From: Aquabacterium sp.
GTDB taxonomy: Bacteria > Pseudomonadota > Gammaproteobacteria > Burkholderiales > Burkholderiaceae_C
DNA: 6,609 nucleotides
Assembly: GCA_030654555.1 (NCBI GenBank)
Contig: JAURXG010000097.1
Span: 1-6,609, forward strand
Direction of reading: 5' to 3'
Below are positions 1 through 5,592 of this stretch, in pieces. Under the pieces are notes generated by a model, which saw only the letters and a list, made by a program, of their open reading frames with translations, had not been told where the DNA came from and searched no databases. Position numbers and translations under genes: made by a program. Positions within the stretch are counted from its first letter, which is position 1, and every line of letters begins with the position of its first letter.

Positions 1-867
1 GACGGTGATGTGGTGCGGCTTCAGGTCGGCAAAGGCTTGCAGCTTGCGCTCGACGATGCGCTGCGCGCATTGCTCGACCTCGCGCACCGAGATCGCCCCC
101 GAGGCATCCAGGTCGACACCCTGGCCCAGCAGGCAATCGCGCACGGCCTGGGTGGCCAGCCCGCCCTGGCCCGGCTCGTCGAAGCTGACCTCGTCGGCAC
201 GCGACGAGGTGATCTGCACGAAGTTCTCGCTCAGCGCGCCCAGCCGGGTGGCTTCGGCCAGCAGGCTGCGGCTCTTCAGGTTGCTGGGCTGGCTGCAGGC
301 CGACGCGTCGGCACCACCCTTGAGGTAGAACTTGGGCGTCAGCGCGCCGCTGGCGATCGACCGGGTCGATGCGCGCGCATTCGACACACCCTCGGAATGG
401 CAGGCGTCGAACAGCACCACCACCTTGTCGGCCACCGCGCTCATGCGGCGGGTGCGGCTGGCAACCTCTTCGTTGGTGATGGCCTGGCGGTCGTAGGCCA
501 GCAGGCCTTCCATGCAGCCCTGGCGCTGCGGCTCGAACCAGCGGGTGCCGTGGCCCGAGAAGTAGACGAAGATCCGGCTGCCCTCGGTGGCCGAGGCGGC
601 CAGTGTCTCCAGCGCCGCCAGGATGCCGGCCTTGGTGGCCTGGGCGTCGCGCAGCACGGTGGTGTGCGCCTCGTCGATGCCCATGGCGGTGGCGATCCTG
701 CGCGCACTCAGCAGGTCGGCCGGCACGCCGGCCAGCGCCGGCACCTCGGGCGACGCGTAGGTCGACACGCCGACGATCAGCGCGCTGCGCGTGGCCGCCG
801 GTTGCGCTCCTGCGTCGAGCGCGGCGCAGAGCCCCCAGGCCAGCAGCCAGATCCCGGTCGGTTTCAT
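1..867 (-). CDS. Exported caspase-like protease (peptidase family C14), 3' end cut by the window edge
   Basis: The reading frame is open from an ATG at 867 to the left edge, giving 289 residues without a stop. Residues 1-21 look like a Sec signal peptide (positive start, hydrophobic core, Ala-Gly-Ala before Gln22), so the enzyme should act outside the cytoplasm. A C14 p20-like domain follows: RSALIVGV at 27-34, DAQATKAGILAAL at 74-86, the catalytic histidine H106 in YFSGHG, and the catalytic cysteine C156 in FDACHSE. A later conserved block, SSRADEVSFDE (221-231) then GGLATQAV (235-242), matches the usual end of the caspase fold. Bacterial relatives (orthocaspases) generally cleave after Arg or Lys; the specificity here is unknown. 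I chose ATG 867 because GAGGGG lies nine bases upstream; an in-frame ATG at 876 directly abuts that Shine-Dalgarno and is less likely. The gene follows an exported unknown protein after a 79-bp spacer. The family call is firm; the C-terminal extent and any extra domain cannot be seen. Confidence 0.9.
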   Translation of the reverse strand, partial: MKPTGIWLLAWGLCAALDAGAQPAATRSALIVGVSTYASPEVPALAGVPADLLSARRIATAMGIDEAHTTVLRDAQATKAGILAALETLAASATEGSRIFVYFSGHGTRWFEPQRQGCMEGLLAYDRQAITNEEVASRTRRMSAVADKVVVLFDACHSEGVSNARASTRSIASGALTPKFYLKGGADASACSQPSNLKSRSLLAEATRLGALSENFVQITSSRADEVSFDEPGQGGLATQAVRDCLLGQGVDLDASGAISVREVEQCAQRIVERKLQAFADLKPHHITV

Positions 868-919
868 CGATTCCATCCCCTCATCGGAAGGGATATCGGC
901 CAACCGGGCCGGACCTTGA

Positions 920-939
920 GCGGCGGCTCCCGCCGCCGC
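920..939 (-). terminator. GC-rich hairpin between the unknown exported gene and the caspase gene
   Basis: There is a perfect 8-bp inverted repeat (GCGGCGGC and GCCGCCGC) around a 4-base loop, starting seven bases after the stop codon of the upstream gene. No T-run follows, so it is not a classic intrinsic terminator. It may weaken read-through, protect the 3' end of the transcript, or be a by-product of composition. Confidence 0.3.
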
Positions 940-946
940 GCGCGGA

Positions 947-2263
947 TCAGCGCCCGAAGATGCCCTTGAGCACGTCCTTCACCGCCGGCAGCTTGATCTC
1001 GGGCTTGTCGGTCGGCTTGTCAGCGGGCTGGTCGGGTGGCGGCGGCGCCTCGGCCTCCTTGCCGCGCCGCGCGGGCGCCTGCGGCGACGCCATGCCCAGC
1101 ATCGCCATCGTCATCGACTTGACGCGGATCTTGGCCGCCCACACCGGCTCCCAGGGGATCTTGCGGTCGCCGGGCCGCGGCGGATGGGCCAGGTTCAGCT
1201 CGTGGCCGTAGGCGATCATGCGCAGCATCGCCCCCTCGCCGCTGAACACGCCCTTGGGCACGTGGCAGCTGGTGGCCTGCGGTGGCAGCAGCACCTGCTC
1301 CTTGAGCCAGCGGTCCACCGCCGGGTTGGTCTGGTAGTCCAGCAGGCCGAAGCCGATGTCGGGCTGCTCGCTGCTGGTCCAGATCACCATCTCGTCCTTC
1401 TGGCGCGAGCCCATCGCGCTGATGAAGTAGGCGCGCGCCTGCGGCAGCGCATCCCAGGCCAGCTGGGTGACACCGCCATCATCCTGCTGGCGCAGCGCGA
1501 TCGCCGGCATCAGGTCCTGCATCGCCGGCCAGGCGAAGCGAAAACCGTCAGGCACGCCGGCGCCGCTGAAGGCATGGTCACCCACCAGCGAGGCCTGCGC
1601 CGGCACCATGCGGCCATCGGCCTCGCTGGGCCACACCGGCCGGCCGGTGGCCGCATGCGCGCCGCGCTGCGTGGCCCGGCGCGACTGGAAGAAGCGCGCC
1701 AGATCGGCCGGCGACGCGCTGGCGAAATCCACCACCCGCGGCTGGCCGGGCCGCACCGTATCGCCGCAGCCCCAGTACAGCAGCATCCTGCCCTTGGGCC
1801 GCTCGTGCTCGCTCTCCACGGTGCGCTCGTCGCCCGGCTCGGGTGGCGTGCCGCCGCGCGTTTCCTGGGGGCTCTGCAGCTGCAGCGGCGGGCTCAGGAA
1901 GCCGGTGGGCACGGCCTGCTGCGCCTCGGCCAGTGCCGGGTTGTTGCGGGTGTAGAGCGTGACATCCACCCAGCGCCCGGGTTGCATCGTCTGCGTATTG
2001 CCGAAGCGGTTGCCGCCCGACGCAGCGCCGCCTCCGCCGAACAGCCCGCCCAGCGCGGCCATCGGGTTGCCGCCGCCGCCCGGCAGGCCCATCGGCATGC
2101 CCATGCCGCCGAAGGTGGCCACGTCGATCCAGGCCTGCGACACCGGTGGCTTGACCACCTGTGCCGGCTGCTGCGCCAGCGCGCCGGCGGCGCAACCGGC
2201 CAGCCCGATGGCCACGGCGGCAGCCAGCGGATTGCCGTGGATCGGGCGGTGGCGGTGATGCAT
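947..2263 (-). CDS. Exported conserved protein of unknown function
   Basis: This is a complete 438-residue protein that I do not recognise as any named enzyme. The start at ATG 2263 is supported by TGGAG seven bases upstream. Residues 1-30 form an export signal with a His/Arg-rich beginning (MHHRHR) and a hydrophobic stretch. It can be read two ways: signal peptidase I cleavage after Ala-Leu-Ala30, or a lipobox Leu-Ala-Gly-Cys with lipidation at C24. Residues 52-84 are rich in Gly and Met. The core, about 95-390, has several distinctive blocks: MLLYWGCGDTVRPGQP (160-175), VWPSEADGR (210-218), LAWDALPQARAYFISAMG (268-285) and MVIWTSSEQPDIGFGLL (292-308). The LAWDALPQARAYF block resembles a strand pair of an immunoglobulin or fibronectin-like fold; this is inference only. 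Residues 393-424 are a Pro/Lys/Asp-rich linker containing ADKP-TDKP, and the protein ends in VKDVLKGIFGR. No catalytic motif is visible. The caspase-like gene follows 79 bp downstream, so the two may act in the same compartment. Confidence 0.85.
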   Translation of the reverse strand: MHHRHRPIHGNPLAAAVAIGLAGCAAGALAQQPAQVVKPPVSQAWIDVATFGGMGMPMGLPGGGGNPMAALGGLFGGGGAASGGNRFGNTQTMQPGRWVDVTLYTRNNPALAEAQQAVPTGFLSPPLQLQSPQETRGGTPPEPGDERTVESEHERPKGRMLLYWGCGDTVRPGQPRVVDFASASPADLARFFQSRRATQRGAHAATGRPVWPSEADGRMVPAQASLVGDHAFSGAGVPDGFRFAWPAMQDLMPAIALRQQDDGGVTQLAWDALPQARAYFISAMGSRQKDEMVIWTSSEQPDIGFGLLDYQTNPAVDRWLKEQVLLPPQATSCHVPKGVFSGEGAMLRMIAYGHELNLAHPPRPGDRKIPWEPVWAAKIRVKSMTMAMLGMASPQAPARRGKEAEAPPPPDQPADKPTDKPEIKLPAVKDVLKGIFGR

Positions 2264-2313
2264 GGTGCTGCTCCAGGAATCGACGGTGGCATCAGCTTAG
2301 GCCCGCCGCCTGC

Positions 2314-2339
2314 CCGGGCCGCGCCGCGGCCGCGCCCGG
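2314..2339. repeat. GC-rich imperfect palindrome in the spacer after the M48 gene
   Basis: The outer arms CCGGGC and GCCCGG (6 bp, perfect) enclose an interior centred on the palindrome CCGCGG. It lies in the 124-bp spacer between the M48 protease gene and the unknown exported gene, and could fold in the transcript as part of a termination or processing structure. In DNA this GC-rich, such palindromes also arise by chance. Confidence 0.25.
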
Positions 2340-2370
2340 CCTTGACGCAGCGCAGACGCCGTCGGCGACA

Positions 2371-2385
2371 GGCCGGCAGCCGGCC
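2371..2385 (-). terminator. Hairpin just after the M48 protease stop codon
   Basis: GGCCGG and CCGGCC flank a three-base loop, two bases after the TAG stop of the M48 gene. A second short inverted repeat (CGCCG-T-CGGCG, about 2358-2368) follows. There is no T-tract. This is a plausible 3'-end structure but a weak terminator call. Confidence 0.3.
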
Positions 2386-2387
2386 GG

Positions 2388-3881
2388 CTACTGCACCACC
2401 TTCACCAGCTGGCCGGGCTGGGGCTCGGCCGCGCTGCCGTACAGGCCATTGATCAGCCGCAGCTGCCCTTCGGCCGGCGCCGGCAACGGCGACGAACGCG
2501 CCAGCTCGGCGAAGCCGCCGCGTGGCAAGGCCACTGTCTTCAGCACCCAGGGCCGCGCGGCGGCGCGGTCGGCGCCGGTCAGCGCGCGGAACGAGGTTTC
2601 GGCCTCGGCCAGCGGCGCCAGCGCGCGCTGCAGCGTGGCGGCGTCGCGCGCGGCGTACTGCAGCAGGTAGTGCCGGTTGGCCGGGCCGGTGACCACCGTC
2701 ACCCGCACCGGCTGCGCTTGCCCCTGCGCATTGCGCCGCGTGCCGTTGAAATGCGTGGCCGCCAGCCCGTTCAGGCTGCGCCGCTCGGTGCGGCCGTCGA
2801 CGGGCTGCACCAGCGTGCGGATGATCTCGTCGTGGTTGCTGCCGGCACTGGCCGGCAACAGCCGCAGCACCAGCGCGGCATCACCCGCCGCGCTGACGAG
2901 GGCGATCGCCTCGGCGCTGTTCTGCACCCGCCAGCCGGGCGGTGCGGTCAGCGCGATGCCCAGATCCTCGTGGTAGAAATTTCGGCCGCGGGTCACACCC
3001 TGTGCGCGCCCGTCGCCATAGCTCAGCCCGTCGATGGCCTGCAGGTATCGCGTGCGGCCGTCGTCACCGTAGGGGCCGGGGTAGCCGGCGGCGATCTGGC
3101 GGATGTCGGCCAGGCGGCGGTCGTTGCTGGGGTGCGACGACAGCCAGTTCGCGCCGGCAGGTGCGGCGCGGCCCTCGGCGCGCGCCCGGTCGGCGGCAAA
3201 GCGCTCCTGGTTCTGCAGCACGCCGATCACGTCGACCATGTTCTGCGGGTCGTAGCGGTTGCGCGCCAGGTACTCGGCGCCCAGCTGGTCGGCCTGCAGC
3301 TCCTGCTCGCGGCTGTACGAGGCGATGTAGCCCGCCGCCACGCCCTGCGACACCTGGCTGGCGATGTCGGTGGCGCCGCTGACGCCCCGGCCTTCGAGCA
3401 CCGCGCCCAGCACCGTGGCCGCCAGCACGCCCAGCCCGGCCGCCTGCTGGCGCGTGGCGCGCTGGGCGCCGTGGCGGGCCGTCACGTGGCCGATCTCGTG
3501 GCCGACCACGCCGGCCAGCTCGGCCTCGCTGTCGAGGTGGGCCATCAGCCCGCGTGTCACGTAGACATAACCCCCCGGCAGCGCGAAGGCGTTCAGCTCG
3601 GGGCTGTCGAGCACGGTGAAGGTCCAGGGCAGCTGGCTGCGGTGCGACTGCTTCGCCAGCTTCTGCCCCAGCGCGTCGACATAGGCCTGCAGCCGCGGGT
3701 TGGCGTAGGCGCCGTACTCGGCCAGCACCTGCGCATGGGCCTGGCGGCCCTGGGCCAGCTCGTCGGCCTCGCTCATCACCGTGCGCTCGGCCTGGCCGGT
3801 GACGGGGTTGACCACCGGCGTGCCGCAGGCGGCCAGCAGCAGGCAAAGGGCAAGGCCGGCGGGCCAGCGTCGAATGGGCAT
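2388..3881 (-). CDS. M48-family zinc metalloprotease, lipoprotein, with a LysM-like C-terminal tail
   Basis: This is a 497-residue protein. Residues 1-19 are a lipoprotein signal (MPIRR, hydrophobic core, lipobox Leu-Ala-Ala-Cys with C19). The +2 residue is Gly rather than Asp, which favours delivery to the outer membrane, facing the periplasm. The peptidase domain runs about 38-265: zinc motif HEIGH at 128-132 and the likely third ligand E194 in ELQAD, as in BepA and other M48 proteases. NAFALPGGYVYVTRGLM (97-113) and SSHPSNDRRL (248-257) are further family hallmarks. A second region at about 300-440 (FYHEDLGIALTAPPGWRV) is common in long members. The end, LRLINGL...PGQLVKVV (474-496), resembles half of a LysM unit, which would suit peptidoglycan contact. 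The likely role is turnover or quality control of envelope proteins, by analogy with BepA; unlike BepA I see no TPR region. I chose ATG 3881 over an upstream in-frame TTG at 3905 because GGTGGAG lies six bases before the ATG and the signal peptide then starts properly. Confidence 0.92.
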   Translation of the reverse strand: MPIRRWPAGLALCLLLAACGTPVVNPVTGQAERTVMSEADELAQGRQAHAQVLAEYGAYANPRLQAYVDALGQKLAKQSHRSQLPWTFTVLDSPELNAFALPGGYVYVTRGLMAHLDSEAELAGVVGHEIGHVTARHGAQRATRQQAAGLGVLAATVLGAVLEGRGVSGATDIASQVSQGVAAGYIASYSREQELQADQLGAEYLARNRYDPQNMVDVIGVLQNQERFAADRARAEGRAAPAGANWLSSHPSNDRRLADIRQIAAGYPGPYGDDGRTRYLQAIDGLSYGDGRAQGVTRGRNFYHEDLGIALTAPPGWRVQNSAEAIALVSAAGDAALVLRLLPASAGSNHDEIIRTLVQPVDGRTERRSLNGLAATHFNGTRRNAQGQAQPVRVTVVTGPANRHYLLQYAARDAATLQRALAPLAEAETSFRALTGADRAAARPWVLKTVALPRGGFAELARSSPLPAPAEGQLRLINGLYGSAAEPQPGQLVKVVQ

Positions 3882-3984
3882 GGGGGTCTCCACCAACCAG
3901 GGCAACAGCCGCCAGCCTAGCGCGTGCCGCGGCCCGCCGAGGTGCTTGCCGTCAATCCCGGCGCCGGCTTTCGGCCCAGGCGCG

Positions 3985-5313
3985 TCAGCCGGCGGTCTTC
4001 AACCGCAGGTGCAGCATCAGTCCGCCGTCGGGCGCGTTGGCCAGCGTCACGCTGCCGCCCATGCGCTGCAGGGTCTTCTCGACGATGGCCAGGCCCAGGC
4101 CGGTGCCGGTGGCGGCCGTGCGCGCGGCGTCCCCGCGGAAGAACGGCGTGGTCAGCTGCGACAACTTCTCGGCCGGCACGCCCGGGCCGTGGTCGCGCAC
4201 CGTGCAGATCACGTCGGCCCCGCTGACCACGCCGCTCACCTGCACCCGCGCGATGCCGGTATCGGCCGAGCGGCCGTAGCGCCGCGCGTTCTCGAACAGG
4301 TTGGCAAACACCCGCCCCAGCTCCACCTCGTCGGCCAGCACCTGCAGATCGGCCGGCAAGCGCACGTCGATGCGGATCTGCTCGGGGTGGCGCAGCGCCT
4401 GCACCTCGCGCTCGACCAGCGGTGCCAGCAGCACCGGCCGCAGCGTGGCCTCGCCCGGCCGGGCGTAATCCATGAACTTGCCGATGATGGTGTCGAGCTG
4501 CACGATGTCGCTGGCCATGTTGGCGCGGGCATCCACGTCGCTCACGCTCATCTCGGCCTCCAGCCGCAGCCGGGCCAGCGGCGTGCGCAGGTCGTGGCTG
4601 ATGCCGGCCAGCATCACCGCCCGGTCCTTGTCGACCTTGGCCAGCTCGCGCGCCATGCGGTTGAAGCCGCGGTTCACGTCGCGGATCTCGCTGGTGACCG
4701 CGGTCTCGTCCAGCCGCGATTCGAATTCACCCGCGCGGATGCGGCCCGCGGCGGTCGACAGCTCGCGCAGCGGGCGCTGCATCAGCCGCGCGATGGCCAC
4801 CGCCCCGATGCTGGTGGCCAGCAGCGCGATGCCCAGCCAGACGATCCAGGTGCTGCCGCGCAGCGGGTGGATGCGCGCGGTCTCGGCGCGCAGCCACCAC
4901 GGGTCCTTCTCGATCGAGAAGCCCACCCACAGACCCGGCACGCCGTTGACGCTGCGCGCGGCGATGGTGTCGGGCCCCAGCCGCGCCCGCAGCTCGCTGC
5001 CCACGCCCCGGGTGAAGCCGTCCTCCTCGAACGGCTCCCAGCGGTCGCCGGGCTCGCGCGGCATCAGGCGGATCGCCTCGCTGGCCGACATCGCCTTGAC
5101 CAGCGCCACGCGGTTGATGCGATCGGTGTAGCGCAGCGCCTCGCGCGACAGGTTCACCAGGCTGGCGATCTGCTGCGCCGCCACCGCCACGCGCGGCTCG
5201 GTCTCCAGCTTCTGCAGCGCCAGCACCCACGCGAAGATGCCCCCGGCCAGCAGCAGCGCCAGCAGCGCGAAGGTGCGCCAGAAGAGGTTCAAGGGGGCTT
5301 TGGAGTCAGGCAT
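3985..5313 (-). CDS. EnvZ/RisS-like membrane sensor histidine kinase
   Basis: This is a 442-residue two-component kinase, close in length to E. coli EnvZ (450). Two membrane segments, about 14-36 and 154-177, enclose a periplasmic sensor of roughly 115 residues that includes a DPWW motif. A HAMP linker follows (about 178-228). The phospho-acceptor histidine is H240 in AGISHDLRTPLARLRLEAEM, a close match to the EnvZ H-box. The ATP-binding domain has its N-box at N342 (ANLFENARRYG), G1 at DHGPGVP (374-380) and G2 at GTGLGLAIV (403-411), so all kinase motifs are present. Members of this family phosphorylate OmpR-type regulators and control porin and envelope genes. No response regulator gene adjoins it: gyrB is upstream and the M48 gene downstream. 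I chose ATG 5313; an in-frame GTG at 5325 would add four residues, and neither start has a good Shine-Dalgarno. The signal sensed cannot be inferred. Confidence 0.88.
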   Translation of the reverse strand: MPDSKAPLNLFWRTFALLALLLAGGIFAWVLALQKLETEPRVAVAAQQIASLVNLSREALRYTDRINRVALVKAMSASEAIRLMPREPGDRWEPFEEDGFTRGVGSELRARLGPDTIAARSVNGVPGLWVGFSIEKDPWWLRAETARIHPLRGSTWIVWLGIALLATSIGAVAIARLMQRPLRELSTAAGRIRAGEFESRLDETAVTSEIRDVNRGFNRMARELAKVDKDRAVMLAGISHDLRTPLARLRLEAEMSVSDVDARANMASDIVQLDTIIGKFMDYARPGEATLRPVLLAPLVEREVQALRHPEQIRIDVRLPADLQVLADEVELGRVFANLFENARRYGRSADTGIARVQVSGVVSGADVICTVRDHGPGVPAEKLSQLTTPFFRGDAARTAATGTGLGLAIVEKTLQRMGGSVTLANAPDGGLMLHLRLKTAG

Positions 5314-5352
5314 GACAGGGCCCACAGCAACAAGCTGTCCTGTTCGATGAAT

Positions 5353-5517
5353 TCAGGCCGCAAAGGATGCACGAAAATGAGTGGCATCGCGCGCGCCACC
5401 GCGACCGGGATACCGGAAAGCCAGCGCCACACCGGCCATCGCCTTGAAATCGGCCCGCTCCCTGTCAAGCTCACCGACTCGCGAGTACTCGTCCAGCGGC
5501 CAGCACCGCGGCGGCAT
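5353..5517 (-). CDS. Doubtful 54-codon open frame in the gyrB-kinase spacer
   Basis: An ATG frame encodes 54 residues, including LDEYSRVGELDRERADFKAM, and ends in TGA. By hand count about 70% of its third codon positions are G or C, lower than the flanking genes appear but still above its own second positions. There is no clear Shine-Dalgarno. I recognise no family. It may be a small gene, the remains of a lost one, or chance. It overlaps the possible promoter and operator described separately, so both readings are unlikely to be right together. Confidence 0.15.
   Translation of the reverse strand: MPPRCWPLDEYSRVGELDRERADFKAMAGVALAFRYPGRGGARDATHFRASFAA
5463..5490 (-). promoter_or_regulatory. 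Possible operator and -35 element upstream of the kinase gene
   Basis: On the minus strand a perfect -35 hexamer TTGACA (5468-5463) is preceded by overlapping palindromes: ACTCGCGAGT (5477-5486) and GAGTACTC (5483-5490). ACTCG also recurs in direct orientation with a 10-bp period (5477 and 5487), the spacing typical of OmpR-family binding sites. The position 17 bases downstream of TTGACA reads AAGGCG, a poor -10, so a sigma-70 promoter is not established. The spacer from gyrB to the kinase (5314-5592) holds this element, the doubtful small frame and the inverted repeat after gyrB. Confidence 0.2.
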
Positions 5518-5541
5518 CGGTCAGGTCGGAAAGCGAGAGCG

Positions 5542-5583
5542 CCATCGTCCTGGAGAGTCAGCCGAGTGGCTTTGCGACGATGG
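5542..5583 (-). terminator. Nested inverted repeat just downstream of gyrB
   Basis: The arms CCATCGTC (5542-5549) and GACGATGG (5576-5583) are perfect 8-bp complements. Inside the 26-base loop there is a second small hairpin (AGCC, GAGT loop, GGCT, 5560-5571). It starts nine bases after the gyrB stop codon, so it would form the 3' end of the gyrB transcript. No U-run follows, so it may be a Rho-associated or processing structure rather than an intrinsic terminator. Confidence 0.35.
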
Positions 5584-5592
5584 TCTTGGCCG

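Noticed and set aside
10..969. Long plus-strand open frame
   Set aside because: It lies opposite the caspase-like gene, whose catalytic motifs, signal peptide and ribosome binding site are all on the minus strand. The plus-strand product is low-complexity and resembles no family.
1184..2452. Long plus-strand open frame of 422 codons
   Set aside because: It is opposite the exported unknown protein and is very rich in Arg, Ala, Gly and His, as expected from antisense of GC-rich coding DNA. The minus frame has a signal peptide and a Shine-Dalgarno.
3882..3905. Upstream TTG start for the M48 protease, adding eight residues
   Set aside because: The ATG at 3881 has GGTGGAG at ideal spacing and gives a normal lipoprotein signal peptide; the longer form places extra residues before it.
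2670..3920. Long plus-strand open frame of 416 codons
   Set aside because: It is antisense to the M48 protease, which has unmistakable zinc motifs.
3914..3955. TTGACG and TAGGCT as a promoter for the M48 gene
   Set aside because: The two hexamers are 30 bases apart, far outside the usual 16-18 base spacing, and no other good pairing was found.
4472..5131. Plus-strand open frame of 219 codons
   Set aside because: It is antisense to the histidine kinase, with a Ser/Arg-rich product typical of such shadows.
5289..5474. Minus-strand 61-codon frame starting with GTG
   Set aside because: It overlaps the start of the kinase gene in another frame, has no ribosome binding site and no recognisable content.
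5347..5592. Plus-strand frame beginning at ATG 5347 that runs on into the gyrB antisense
   Set aside because: Most of its length is antisense to gyrB, and I saw no ribosome binding site or family resemblance.
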